Shown here: piece after piece, positions 26,202 to 36,517 of the stretch | Position numbering within the stretch: the stretch's first letter is position 1 | Layout of the letters: the number at the start of each line of letters is the position of its first letter | DNA from: Pelagadaptatus aseana | GTDB taxonomy: Bacteria > Pseudomonadota > Gammaproteobacteria > Pseudomonadales > Cellvibrionaceae | Direction of reading: 5' to 3' | DNA: 64,000 nucleotides | Assembly (NCBI GenBank): GCA_040365065.1 | Contig: BAABNI010000005.1 | Span: forward strand, 62,001-126,000 | Notes under the pieces: generated by a model | What the model was told of the DNA's origin: nothing | Seen by the model: only the letters and a program-made list of their open reading frames with translations | Databases searched by the model: none | Position numbers and translations under genes: made by a program

Positions 26202-29200
26202 ATGTTTGAGAAAAAATCCCACGGCGAATGGTTGTCATTAATTGAGGTTTCGGGCCCTTTTCTGGCAGAGCCCGTTCTAGAAACACATTTCCCTCAGGGG
26301 TTGGATGAGCTTGAGCCTTACAAAAAGAAGTTATTGCGTCAGGCCTACGATGAGTGGCGGGAAGCGCAAGATATCGACGACCCTCAATTTCCTGAGTTGC
26401 ATCAAGCGTGGATTGAGCTGGTACTCAAACAGGGCTTGGAGCTGGATGAAAATGATGATGGAGATGTGCTGAAACCGGCCAGCCAACTGACAGCTGATGT
26501 TAAGATCAAGGTGCCAGAGCACGGTGTCAGTATTGAACCGGACTATGCGGTGGTGACCGCCGAGGATAAATTGCCAAGTCTTCTGATTCAGACTTTTTCA
26601 GCTGGTACCGACCTTGAGGCAGTAAGCAAGAAAGATGCTTGGGCTGCCAGCCCGGTGGATCGGATGGTCTGGCTATGCCGGAATTCAAAAGTACGTTTGG
26701 GTTTGCTGACTAACGGTGAGCGCTGGATGCTCATTGATGCGCCAGAAGGTGGAATCACCACCTATGCCAGTTGGTATTCGCGCTTGTGGGGCCAAGAGCC
26801 TATAACTCTCCAAGCTTTCCTCAATTTACTGGGTATCCGCAGGTTTTTTCTGGATTCAAGCCAGCAGCTGCCTGCGCTGCTGGACGAATCGCTCAAGCAC
26901 CAGGATGAAGTCACCGATGCCTTAGGAGAGCAGGTAAGGCGTGCTGTCGAGGTCCTTGTGCAAGCCTTAGACAAAGCAGATCAAGATCGAGGTCGTGAGC
27001 TGCTGCGCGAAGTTGAGCCAGAGGAGCTTTACGAGGCCAGTTTGACGGTAATGATGCGCTTAGTGTTCCTGTTGAGTGCTGAAGAGCGTGATTTACTCCT
27101 GCTGGGGGATGAACGATACGAGTCCTATTACGCCGTTTCTACCCTGCGTATGCAGCTAAGTGAACAGGCAGACCTTCATTCTGAAGAGATATTGGCTCAA
27201 CGTCGCGATGCCTGGTCTCGACTTCTTGCCATTTTTCGGGCCGTCTATGGTGGTGTGGAGCACGAAAAGCTACGTATGCCTGCATTGGGCGGTTCATTGT
27301 TCGACCCGGATCGCTTCCCTTTTCTGGAAGGGCGTGCCAAAGGAACAAATTGGCGACAAGACCAAGCTCAACCCCTGCCAATCGACAACCGCACAGTTAT
27401 GTTACTGTTGGAGGCTATCCAGCTCTTCAAGGGAAGGACCTTGTCGTATAGGGCACTTGATGTAGAGCAGATTGGATATGTCTACGAAGGCCTGTTAGAG
27501 CGAACGGTGGTGCGGGCTAGCGATGTCACACTGGAATTAAAAGCAGGTAAGAAAGTAAAACAGCCATGGGTAACCTGGGGTGAGCTGGAAGATGCTCGCT
27601 TAAGTGGTGACAAGGCTGTCGAAAAGCTGCTTGCCGAGCGGACTGGCAGTAAAGCAATCAAATCTCGCTTTCAAAAAGCAATCACTGATGCGGATCAAAA
27701 CAAGCTACTGACGGCCTGCCATGGCGACCAAGAGTTGCGCGATCGATTGGCACCTTATTTCAACTTCCTGCGCATTGATCCATGGGGCTATCCGCTGATT
27801 TACCCGAAAGGAGCCTTTATGGTTGCAACGGGTAGTGACCGCCGTGAAACGGGTACTCACTACACGCCCAAGTCGTTGACCGAATCTATCGTCAAGGAAA
27901 CACTGGAGCCGGTTGTCTATGTTGGTCCAGCCGAAGGCCATGAGCGGCAAGATTGGCAGTTAAAATCCCCTTCAGAGCTATTGGATCTTAAGGTCTGCGA
28001 TCTCGCCATGGGTTCGGGAGCCTTCTTGGTGCAGGTCTGTCGCTGGTTGGCGGAACGCTTGCTGGAGGCCTGGGCCCTGGCTGAGGCCCAAGGCAAGTCG
28101 ATCACAGCCGACGGTGTGGTTGTTGAACAGATTAGTTCGCACGAACCTCTTACTACTGATGCCGAAGAACGCTCCGTTACAGCGCGCCGCTTAATCAGCG
28201 AGCGCTGTCTCTATGGTGTTGATGTCAATCCGCTGGCCGTTGAGCTGGCAAAACTTTCCATTTGGTTGGTGACACTAGCCAAAGGTCGTCCCTTTGGATT
28301 CCTGGACCATAATCTGCGCGATGGCGATAGTATACTGGGGATCACTAACCTGGATCAGCTGCACTATCTTGACATGAATGTGGGTAAAGGCAGCGAGAAA
28401 AAGCTGTTTGCGCAAAAAATCGATAAAGCGCTGAAGGAAGCTATTGAGCTGCGGATGGAGCTGCGCCAGCGTCCGATATTAGACATTCGCGATGTCGAAG
28501 TGATGGCGCATCTGGATCAACAAGCCAGAGAGAAGTTGGATTTGACAGAATTGGTTGCAGATGTCTTGGTGGGAGAAACGTTAAATGCCGGAAACAAGAA
28601 GGTCGACGTCACCATGATCTCCATTGAAGCTGGGCAGGCGTTCGAGGGAGATGACGAAGCTAGGAGAAAATTGGAAGAGAAAGTAAATGTATTGATGAAG
28701 CAGGATTTGCCCAAAGGAAAACCTCAGAGAAAGGCTTTTCATTGGTCACTAGAGTTTCCTGAAGTATTTACTCGCGTTAACTCGGGTTTTGATGCCCTTG
28801 TTGGAAACCCTCCTTTTCTTGGTAATAAGAGCTGGAAATCCACCTTTGGCCCAAAAATGCAACAGCAAGCCAAAATGGTTCTGAATAGCAAGCCGGGTAA
28901 AATTGATTTGTCACTGGTATTTCATCGACGCTCTTTAGAGCTAATTAGGGAAAACGGTGGTTATGGTTTGCTCGCAACAGCTGGTATCACACGAGGTGAT
29001 GCGATTCCAGTCGGATTGGGTTATATATCAAAATATGGCGTGATCTATTCTGCTGAGAAAATGGTAAATTGGCCTGGGGATGCCGGCGTACATGCATCGA
29101 AGGTAGTTATGCGAAAGGGAGAGTACAATTCGCCAAGAATAGTAGATGGGGTAGTTTGTGAAAGAATATCTCCACGGCTTACTGCTGAGTACGGAGAGGA

Positions 29201-30293
29201 ATGGGAGCCACAAAAACTAACTGCTGGATTTTGGGGATTTGAGGGTATTCATAATGGCAAAGGCCAGTCATTCTTACTTGAAGAGAAAGATGGTTGGTTT
29301 GGCAAGCTCTTGAGTGAAAAGGACAGTTTATTAAGGCCATATTTTTCAGGAGAAGATATAACTGGCCATGCATTGATTAAGAAAAAAAGATATGCACTTG
29401 ACATTCTGGATATGAATCTCAAAGAAATAGAGGCGAAGTGGCCTGTCGCTTATGATTTTTTAAATGTTGTAGTGAAGTCAAATAGAAATGAAGTTGAATT
29501 GGAAAGCTATAAGGGGCTAATTGATCGATGGTGGCAGTTTTGGAATCATAGAGCTTCGCAGTACAAGCGCTTGCGAATTCATGATAAATGTATTGTTTTT
29601 TCGAAAAATACTAAATATCCATTAGGAATTCTTGCCCCTTCAAGTTGGATTTACACCAACAAAGTTGTTTTGATGTCAATTGATCGGCCTGACACGCTAT
29701 CCATATGTTTAAGTAACTTTTTTCAGAAGTGGATTGAAAAATATGGCGGTGGTATACGATCAACTTTAACCATATCGCTTTCTAAGTCAGTGGAAACATT
29801 CCCTTTACCAGATAGGTTTGTTGAAAAAGAGGCGGTTGAAGCAGCAAGTTCCTGGGAGAGACTAGCCATCGAATGGTGCAATAATAATGATAAGGGTATA
29901 ACCGACTTAATGAATAGTTATCATTCCCCTGATATTCAGGGCGACTTGATTGAAAAGCTACGCTCATTAACAAAAGTGATTGATCAAGGTGTCTTGCAAG
30001 CATACGGTTGGAATGAATTTGAGCTGACTTATGACATTACTGAAATTCCCGGAATGGCCGAAAATGAGAAATATAGATATGGCTGGCCGGACGATATCTC
30101 TAACCAGCTGCTAGGGAGGCTATTAGTCCTCAACAAGTCACAAGCGCTAAGGCAAGCAGAAGACAATAAACCAGGTGCTGGCAACAAGGTGAAAACTAAG
30201 GTTTATGAACTACCTAAACCGAATCGGTGTGAAGTTCTTCAGGTCGCAGAACCCAGCCCACAGATGAATATTTTTGGGCAGGAGGACGAGTGA
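26202..30293 (+). CDS. drmMI: DISARM N6-adenine DNA methyltransferase DrmMI
   Basis: This very long (1363 aa) type IIL/Eco57I-like methylase has the SAM-binding motif VCDLAMGSGAFLVQVC at about residue 598 and the catalytic NPPF motif in FDALVGNPPFLGNKSW at about 868. N-terminal 550 residues resemble the nuclease-less N-part of such fused enzymes; RLGLLTNGERWMLID shows the usual type-I-like helper domain. The C-terminal third (about 28900-30200), where target recognition should lie, is clearly more AT-rich than the rest. It overlaps the next gene by four bases. Confidence 0.87.
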   Translation: MFEKKSHGEWLSLIEVSGPFLAEPVLETHFPQGLDELEPYKKKLLRQAYDEWREAQDIDDPQFPELHQAWIELVLKQGLELDENDDGDVLKPASQLTADVKIKVPEHGVSIEPDYAVVTAEDKLPSLLIQTFSAGTDLEAVSKKDAWAASPVDRMVWLCRNSKVRLGLLTNGERWMLIDAPEGGITTYASWYSRLWGQEPITLQAFLNLLGIRRFFLDSSQQLPALLDESLKHQDEVTDALGEQVRRAVEVLVQALDKADQDRGRELLREVEPEELYEASLTVMMRLVFLLSAEERDLLLLGDERYESYYAVSTLRMQLSEQADLHSEEILAQRRDAWSRLLAIFRAVYGGVEHEKLRMPALGGSLFDPDRFPFLEGRAKGTNWRQDQAQPLPIDNRTVMLLLEAIQLFKGRTLSYRALDVEQIGYVYEGLLERTVVRASDVTLELKAGKKVKQPWVTWGELEDARLSGDKAVEKLLAERTGSKAIKSRFQKAITDADQNKLLTACHGDQELRDRLAPYFNFLRIDPWGYPLIYPKGAFMVATGSDRRETGTHYTPKSLTESIVKETLEPVVYVGPAEGHERQDWQLKSPSELLDLKVCDLAMGSGAFLVQVCRWLAERLLEAWALAEAQGKSITADGVVVEQISSHEPLTTDAEERSVTARRLISERCLYGVDVNPLAVELAKLSIWLVTLAKGRPFGFLDHNLRDGDSILGITNLDQLHYLDMNVGKGSEKKLFAQKIDKALKEAIELRMELRQRPILDIRDVEVMAHLDQQAREKLDLTELVADVLVGETLNAGNKKVDVTMISIEAGQAFEGDDEARRKLEEKVNVLMKQDLPKGKPQRKAFHWSLEFPEVFTRVNSGFDALVGNPPFLGNKSWKSTFGPKMQQQAKMVLNSKPGKIDLSLVFHRRSLELIRENGGYGLLATAGITRGDAIPVGLGYISKYGVIYSAEKMVNWPGDAGVHASKVVMRKGEYNSPRIVDGVVCERISPRLTAEYGEEWEPQKLTAGFWGFEGIHNGKGQSFLLEEKDGWFGKLLSEKDSLLRPYFSGEDITGHALIKKKRYALDILDMNLKEIEAKWPVAYDFLNVVVKSNRNEVELESYKGLIDRWWQFWNHRASQYKRLRIHDKCIVFSKNTKYPLGILAPSSWIYTNKVVLMSIDRPDTLSICLSNFFQKWIEKYGGGIRSTLTISLSKSVETFPLPDRFVEKEAVEAASSWERLAIEWCNNNDKGITDLMNSYHSPDIQGDLIEKLRSLTKVIDQGVLQAYGWNEFELTYDITEIPGMAENEKYRYGWPDDISNQLLGRLLVLNKSQALRQAEDNKPGAGNKVKTKVYELPKPNRCEVLQVAEPSPQMNIFGQEDE

Positions 30294-32431
30294 ATACGCT
30301 TTCTGCCGATCGCCCCAGTTCAGACCCTAAGGAAGACCTTTTCGGCCACGCGCCTTTCGCAAGTAGCCTCGCTGATAGCGTTTGCCGCTATTCCGGCAAG
30401 GAGGGTCTGGTGCTGGCGCTTTATGGCCCCTGGGGTTCCGGGAAATCCACAGTCCTTAGCTATGTTCGTCATTATTTGGAGCAGCGTCCGACAGAAGAAC
30501 AGCCTGTTGTCGTAATGTTTAATCCATGGTGGTTCTCGGGTCAGGAGAACCTGGCTCAAGCATTCCTTGGACAGCTGCAGGCGGTGCTTCCTGCCAAGAG
30601 CGACAAGTTTAAGAAACTAGGTGGCCTTCTTGGGGATTTTGCAGAGAGTGTTGGTGGCCTGATTGATCTTTCTGGTATGACCGGTGGGGCTGGCGGTAAA
30701 GTCGGAAAGTTGATCGGAATGCTCGGCAAAAAAAAGCCGAAAGACGTGCCCGCGCTTAAATCAGAGATTTGCAAGATACTCGACGAGGCAGGGAAGCGGA
30801 TTTTGATCGTAGTCGATGACATTGATCGTCTTACCCCGGAAGAAACCCGCCAACTGTTTACGGTAATAAAAGCACTGGCTGATTTTCCAAATGTTATCTA
30901 TCTGCTTGCCTTCGATAGAGAAGTAGCGTCGGAAGCTATCAAACACCAAAGTGGGTTACCTGGAGAGCGTTATCTAGAAAAGATTATCCAGGTTCCCTTC
31001 GAGTTGCCACCAGTCGATCGTGTGGCTTTGCATGCTGCTCTATTCAGACGACTGGATGAAATTCTGGCCGACACACCAGATGGTCTTTTCGATCAATCTT
31101 ATTGGGTTAATGTGTTTTACGACGGTATTGATTCCTTGATCCAGGTTCCACGCGATATCGTTCGGTTTTCCAATACCTTGGCAGTCACATACCCAGCAGT
31201 GAAGGGAGAAGTCAATCCAGTAGATTTTATTGCGTTGGAAGCTCTGCGAGTATTTATTCCCAGCCTATACAGTGTGCTACGTGCCAATCCAGATAGATTT
31301 GCCGGCCATAGTAGCGATAACCGTTCTCAAGCGGAGCTCCAATCAGAAGAAGATTATCATAATAGTTGGGTAAGTGAGATTCCGGAAAAGCAGAGGCCCA
31401 TTGCCCAAGGGCTCATGGAGCGTCTATTCCCGAAAGTTGGAAGCATGGGTTACGGTCCAGATTGGCTCAGGGAGTGGCGTAAGGACCTTAGAGTGTGTCA
31501 TCCAGATCTGTTCCCGGTCTACTTTCGATTGTCACTGCCCTCTGGATCGGTGAGCCGGCATGAAATGGTCGAATTCATGAAGTCTGTGGAGGAGCCAGAT
31601 GTCTTCAAAGCTCACCTTATAAAGGCAAAAGAACAGCGAAGAGCCGATGGAGTTTCCAAAGCAAGGGAGCTTCTTGAGCGTTTGATGGATTATGTAGAAG
31701 CGGATATTCCACAAGACCATATACCTGCTTTTGTCGAAGCGATGTTGGATGTTGGCGACAAGTTGATAAATCCCGCCGATGACAGAGGAATGTTTGATTT
31801 CGGCAATATCTCTCGTGTCTCCCGACTCGTCTATCACCTATTGAAGCGGTTGGAGCCAGAAGAGCGGTTCGAGACTTTGAGTGCTGCCGTTGTTAACGGA
31901 GAAGCGGTAGCTTGTCAGCGTTACATTATTACGGCTCTTGATAAAGAGAATTCAAAGGAAGAGAAATTAACTGAGCCAGCCTTGCTGGAGTTGGATGCTG
32001 TAGAGTCTCTTAAGGTGGCATGGGTTGATGGGATTCGAAGGGCTTCAGAGCAATCTGACTTATTACACCATACAGAGTTACCGAGTATTCTTGCTGCATG
32101 GCGTCAATGGTCCGGTGATGCAGCGGTGCGCAAATGGTGCAATCAAGCCATTGAAGCTGATGAGGGGCTTTTAAGACTGTTATCCGGATTTTTGCAGCAT
32201 ACAAAATCCCAAACTTACGGAGATTATGCAGTTCGTCGTCAGCCACGCCTGAACCCTGATTGGCTCGCACACTATATTGATACCGAATCTTGCGCTGAGC
32301 GACTCTATAAAATTCAAGATGACGAAACCATGCCTGAATGGGCTGCAGATGCCGTTACACAATTCTTGATAGAGTTTGAAATGATCAGGGCGGGAACCAA
32401 TCCGGATGGTGCTGGTGTCTTCGATGATTGA
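30290..32431 (+). CDS. KAP-family P-loop NTPase
   Basis: The 713-aa protein has Walker A ALYGPWGSGKSTVLS (about 42-56), the KAP-typical FNPWWFSGQENLAQAFL just after it, and Walker B RILIVVDDIDRLTPEE (about 168-183) with FPNVIYLLAFDRE. KAP NTPases are STAND-like ATPases found in many anti-phage systems; most carry inserted membrane helices. Here the insert around GGLIDLSGMTGGAGGKVGKL is glycine-rich and only mildly hydrophobic. Start is GTG 30290 inside the drmMI stop. Its place between drmMI and drmA is not part of the core five-gene DISARM set as I know it. Confidence 0.85.
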   Translation: MNTLSADRPSSDPKEDLFGHAPFASSLADSVCRYSGKEGLVLALYGPWGSGKSTVLSYVRHYLEQRPTEEQPVVVMFNPWWFSGQENLAQAFLGQLQAVLPAKSDKFKKLGGLLGDFAESVGGLIDLSGMTGGAGGKVGKLIGMLGKKKPKDVPALKSEICKILDEAGKRILIVVDDIDRLTPEETRQLFTVIKALADFPNVIYLLAFDREVASEAIKHQSGLPGERYLEKIIQVPFELPPVDRVALHAALFRRLDEILADTPDGLFDQSYWVNVFYDGIDSLIQVPRDIVRFSNTLAVTYPAVKGEVNPVDFIALEALRVFIPSLYSVLRANPDRFAGHSSDNRSQAELQSEEDYHNSWVSEIPEKQRPIAQGLMERLFPKVGSMGYGPDWLREWRKDLRVCHPDLFPVYFRLSLPSGSVSRHEMVEFMKSVEEPDVFKAHLIKAKEQRRADGVSKARELLERLMDYVEADIPQDHIPAFVEAMLDVGDKLINPADDRGMFDFGNISRVSRLVYHLLKRLEPEERFETLSAAVVNGEAVACQRYIITALDKENSKEEKLTEPALLELDAVESLKVAWVDGIRRASEQSDLLHHTELPSILAAWRQWSGDAAVRKWCNQAIEADEGLLRLLSGFLQHTKSQTYGDYAVRRQPRLNPDWLAHYIDTESCAERLYKIQDDETMPEWAADAVTQFLIEFEMIRAGTNPDGAGVFDD

Positions 32432-32437
32432 TGGTAG

Positions 32438-35400
32438 ATGAAAATGACAGATAACAGCAGTTCAAAGCCAGCCAATGCATGGCTAGCTATAGAAACGGAC
32501 CGGAAGAGCGATTTGCCATTTGATCGCTTTTCTCTTTTTTTACCTGGAGAGCGAACCAAGTATCAAGCTATCCATGAAGACGATTGGATATTGCTTCTAA
32601 ATCCAAATACCGAAGCAATTGCCGTAGGCCGGGTCTATCGTATTCGCTCGACTCTGGATTGTACGATTCTCTATTTCGATAAACATTTGGCATTTGATAC
32701 CCCTATTTCTCTTTCTAGTACATCAATCTCAGCACCTAGTAATCGTATCTCACGTGTAGAGTGGCCAGATTTCCTGGCGTGTTTGCCGAAACTATCTGGA
32801 AAGACCATTGCGGATGTCCCGCGTATTGATGATCGGGCCTACATCCGTGATCTGCTACAGCTGGCAGTGACGGATGACCTGTTGGGGCCTGCTAACGGCC
32901 CGAATGAAGAGATTTTGGACATGAGTGTTCGTGATCGATACCTGGTGGGCAAGCTCGCTCCGAGAGACAGTAAGAAAGAGGGTGGCATTGAAGGGCTGGA
33001 TGGCCCGATGGCCAATGAAGAGGCTGATGAACCTGAAGAAGCTCCCCAAGCGCTGGACACTAAAGCTCCGAGCCGTCTGAGTCATGAGCCAGGTGCAGAA
33101 TTCAATTCTACGACGGGTAAGGTCGAAGCAGAAGCCGACAGCGCTGATGAAATTGATGCGGCCAGCAATCAGTCGTTAATCCCATCAAGTATGGGTATTA
33201 CCTTCTGTGTAAGCGGTGATGTCGAATCCATTGAGGTTGAGGGCTTGTGGGGGCGTTATGAACGCTTTTATGATCACGCGCATCCACCCAAGATTATCAA
33301 TAAGAAGGTTAGAGACGCCGAAGGCAATGTGGTGGGCGTTGAGCCCCAGGAGGTCAAGCCTAAGGTATGGAAACGAATTCCTTGTGGGGGGCGTATTTCT
33401 CTGCCGATACAGGAAGGCAAAGTATCTCATCAGGCTCCTGATAAGGAGCATCCTGAGGTTCGTATCCAAGGTACTATCCGCGGCAAAAATGCCAATGGCG
33501 ATCGATTGATCACATTGTTCTTGGTAAATGCCCAGGAAGAGCCTGAAGAAAACAAAGACACTGCCTGGCTTTTTCAGCCAGAGATTCGTGTTAGGGCGTC
33601 GGATGATGCGCCTAACAAATCGATTTTTCGACGCAGACCTCTAACGCTGGCTGACTCAGACGATCACGAACGTAAAGCGTTGGAAATGATCTACCGTAAG
33701 AAGGTGGAGTTTGCCGTGGGTCACGGTGTTGCTATTCATGCAGTGACAGATACTAGCAATGTTGACCATGCGGTTGAGGTTCGCACAACCATAATGCCGC
33801 AGCATGAAGTGCCCGTAACTGAGACACCGGGTAAGAATGCAAAAGATCGTCCTGCTATGCGAGAGATGATTGATAAGGGCTTTCTCGATATGCAGACCCT
33901 GGCGGAGATGGAGCGTGATGAGCTGGTATCAGCTTTGATGACTTTGACGAATGATTATCACTCATGGATCAAAGAGCAAGTTGGGCGCATAGGTGGTGAT
34001 GTTGTTGGTTATGACGGCGAAGCCAAAGAGGCGCTGGATAAGTGTAATGATATACACCAGCGCCTGGTAGAAGGTGTTCAAGTATTAGCTGAAGACGATA
34101 ATGCGCTAGCGGCGTTTCGAAACGCTAATTTGGCAATGGCAAGCCAACGCATTCAGAGTATGTTCGCGCTTTCTCAGCGCAGAAAAGAAAGTAAGCCCTT
34201 AACTAAGTTCCAGAAAAGGGAAAACCGCTCTTGGCGCCCCTTCCAGCTGGCGTTTATGTTGCTGTCGATTCCGTCATTGGCGGATCCAACCCACAATGAC
34301 CGTACTCAGCCAATAGAAGCTTATGCTGATTTGCTCTGGTTCCCTACCGGTGGTGGCAAGACCGAAGCTTATTTGGGAGTAGCAGCTTTTACCATGTTCA
34401 TTCGTCGGCTTCAGGGTGATCTGGGTGGTTACGATAGTAGCCGAGGGTTGTCCGTAGTCATGCGTTACACATTACGCCTACTTACGTTGCAGCAGTTCCA
34501 ACGAGCTACGGCTTTGATTTGTGCTATGGAAGTCCTGCGCCGTGAGGCTCTGGCCAATGGCGATGATTCACTGGGTAAAGAACCTTTCACCATAGGTCTA
34601 TGGGTAGGTAATAAGGTAACTCCTGGAACGACAGAGGATAGCCATAGAGCTATTCAAGATATCCGTAATCCAGACAAATGGGATGCTGGCTCGACTTCCC
34701 CCGCACAATTAACCAGCTGCCCTTGGTGTGGCAGTGAGGTTGCACCGGGACGGGATATTGATGTGAATAAACCCGCTGGTAGAACCATCATCTATTGTGG
34801 CGACAAGAAAAGCCATTGTGATTTCTCGCGTGGTAAATCTTCAACCTTGTCTCATCCTGGTATTCCTGTACTGGTAGTGGATGAAGAAATTTACCGCCGC
34901 CCACCTGCCATGATGATTGCAACGGTTGATAAGTTTGCGATGATGGCCTGGCGAGGGCAGGTTCGAACTTTATTTGGGCGTGTCGATAAGGAGTGCCCTC
35001 GTCACGGGTTGTTGTGGCCAGATGCTGAATGTGAGGGGAATCATCGAGCGGGAAGAGGCTTGCCTGCGACAAGGGTAAAGCCTGTCTCAATGATCAGGCC
35101 TCCTGATTTGATAATTCAGGATGAATTCCACCTCATTAGTGGGCCATTGGGAACCATGGTGGGGTTGTATGAGACGGCGGTTGATGAACTGTCGTCTTGG
35201 TGTTTGGATGGCAAAGCAGTCAGGCCCAAGGTCATTGCCTCAACCGCTACTGTCCGTAAAGCTGCTGAGCAGGTTAACGGGGTCTTCATGCGTAAGGTCT
35301 CGGTTTTTCCTCCCCATGGTTTGGACGTCGAGGATAACTTCTTTTCGGTACAACGTCCGATAGAGGAAAAACCTGGTAGACGCTACCTGGGTGTTTGTTC

Positions 35401-36517
35401 ACCGGGAAGCTCACGGCCTGCCATGTTGATTCGTGTGTACACCGCTTTCTTGACTGCGTCTCAGGGACTTTTCGAGCGCTTTGGTAGCGCCGCAGATCCT
35501 TATTTAACCACAGTCGGCTACTTCAATTCTTTAAGAGAGTTAGGAGGCATGAAGCGGCTTGCGGAAGACGATGTACAGACCCGTTCCTACAGAGTACAGA
35601 TGAGTTTGGTTGACCGACCAGGACTGGCTCAGCGAAGTGTACAGAACATCAAAGAACTGACTTCGCGTATTTCAAATCGCGATATTCCTAAGAACCTTGA
35701 TCAGTTGGAAGTCCAATTTAAGGCAAGGTTTGATGCAGGTGAAGGTAAGTACGTGACAGATTGGCAAGAAGGTGATGTTCGTGCCATTGATGTGGTATTG
35801 GCAACAAATATGCTGTCAGTGGGTGTTGATGTGAATCGGTTGGGCCTTATGGCAGTTAATGGGCAACCTAAAGGGACTGCAGAGTATATTCAGGCTACCA
35901 GCCGGGTGGGGCGACAATTTCCAGGCCTGGTGTGTACGGTTTTGACTTGGGCGCGCCCCAGGGATTTATCTCATTACGAAACCTTCGAGCATTATCACGC
36001 GACTTTTTATAAACATGTAGAAGCTCAATCAGTTACCCCTTTCTCTCCCCGTGCGATGGATAGAGGCTTGACGGGGACCATGTTAAGCGCCATGAGGCTA
36101 AATAATGAAGCGCTAAATCCTAACTCAGGAGCTGCGTCAATGGATAAATCAAACGGTCCCGAGGCTGAGAGTGCCGTAGAAATGATGGCCAAGCGGGCCT
36201 GGAGTGTGACTGATCGATCGGATATTGAGTCCTTAGCCAGAGTGGAAATGAAAGCTCGTGTAGATGAGTGGGTAAAGCAAGCTGATAAGCCCGGTAGAAC
36301 CCTAGGTTATGAAAAACGAGGACCAAAGAAAGACACGATGGTAGCGCTAATCAAATCACCAGGTATTCAGGCATGGGATGACTTTACCGTTCCTATGTCA
36401 ATGCGTGAGGTAGAGCCTGGCGTTAGATTGATCATGAATACTAGAAAATTACCAGACGCCCCAGATTGGAAGCCGAAGCCAGTCGATACAGATGAAGGAG
36501 GGGCGAGCGATGAATAA
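32438..36517 (+). CDS. drmA: DISARM helicase-domain protein DrmA
   Basis: DrmA (1359 aa) is the large SF2 helicase common to all DISARM types. Walker A is LWFPTGGGKTEAYLG (about 633-647), the Walker B is the variant LIIQDEFHLISGPLGTM (about 890-906), and motifs V/VI are LATNMLSVGVDVNRLG and YIQATSRVGR (about 1150-1160). A CPWCG...C zinc-ribbon-like pair occurs near 761. Residues 150-260 are acidic and low-complexity. It overlaps drmB by 8 bases and follows the KAP gene by 6. In known systems DrmA works with DrmB to bind and reject incoming DNA. Confidence 0.9.
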   Translation: MKMTDNSSSKPANAWLAIETDRKSDLPFDRFSLFLPGERTKYQAIHEDDWILLLNPNTEAIAVGRVYRIRSTLDCTILYFDKHLAFDTPISLSSTSISAPSNRISRVEWPDFLACLPKLSGKTIADVPRIDDRAYIRDLLQLAVTDDLLGPANGPNEEILDMSVRDRYLVGKLAPRDSKKEGGIEGLDGPMANEEADEPEEAPQALDTKAPSRLSHEPGAEFNSTTGKVEAEADSADEIDAASNQSLIPSSMGITFCVSGDVESIEVEGLWGRYERFYDHAHPPKIINKKVRDAEGNVVGVEPQEVKPKVWKRIPCGGRISLPIQEGKVSHQAPDKEHPEVRIQGTIRGKNANGDRLITLFLVNAQEEPEENKDTAWLFQPEIRVRASDDAPNKSIFRRRPLTLADSDDHERKALEMIYRKKVEFAVGHGVAIHAVTDTSNVDHAVEVRTTIMPQHEVPVTETPGKNAKDRPAMREMIDKGFLDMQTLAEMERDELVSALMTLTNDYHSWIKEQVGRIGGDVVGYDGEAKEALDKCNDIHQRLVEGVQVLAEDDNALAAFRNANLAMASQRIQSMFALSQRRKESKPLTKFQKRENRSWRPFQLAFMLLSIPSLADPTHNDRTQPIEAYADLLWFPTGGGKTEAYLGVAAFTMFIRRLQGDLGGYDSSRGLSVVMRYTLRLLTLQQFQRATALICAMEVLRREALANGDDSLGKEPFTIGLWVGNKVTPGTTEDSHRAIQDIRNPDKWDAGSTSPAQLTSCPWCGSEVAPGRDIDVNKPAGRTIIYCGDKKSHCDFSRGKSSTLSHPGIPVLVVDEEIYRRPPAMMIATVDKFAMMAWRGQVRTLFGRVDKECPRHGLLWPDAECEGNHRAGRGLPATRVKPVSMIRPPDLIIQDEFHLISGPLGTMVGLYETAVDELSSWCLDGKAVRPKVIASTATVRKAAEQVNGVFMRKVSVFPPHGLDVEDNFFSVQRPIEEKPGRRYLGVCSPGSSRPAMLIRVYTAFLTASQGLFERFGSAADPYLTTVGYFNSLRELGGMKRLAEDDVQTRSYRVQMSLVDRPGLAQRSVQNIKELTSRISNRDIPKNLDQLEVQFKARFDAGEGKYVTDWQEGDVRAIDVVLATNMLSVGVDVNRLGLMAVNGQPKGTAEYIQATSRVGRQFPGLVCTVLTWARPRDLSHYETFEHYHATFYKHVEAQSVTPFSPRAMDRGLTGTMLSAMRLNNEALNPNSGAASMDKSNGPEAESAVEMMAKRAWSVTDRSDIESLARVEMKARVDEWVKQADKPGRTLGYEKRGPKKDTMVALIKSPGIQAWDDFTVPMSMREVEPGVRLIMNTRKLPDAPDWKPKPVDTDEGGASDE

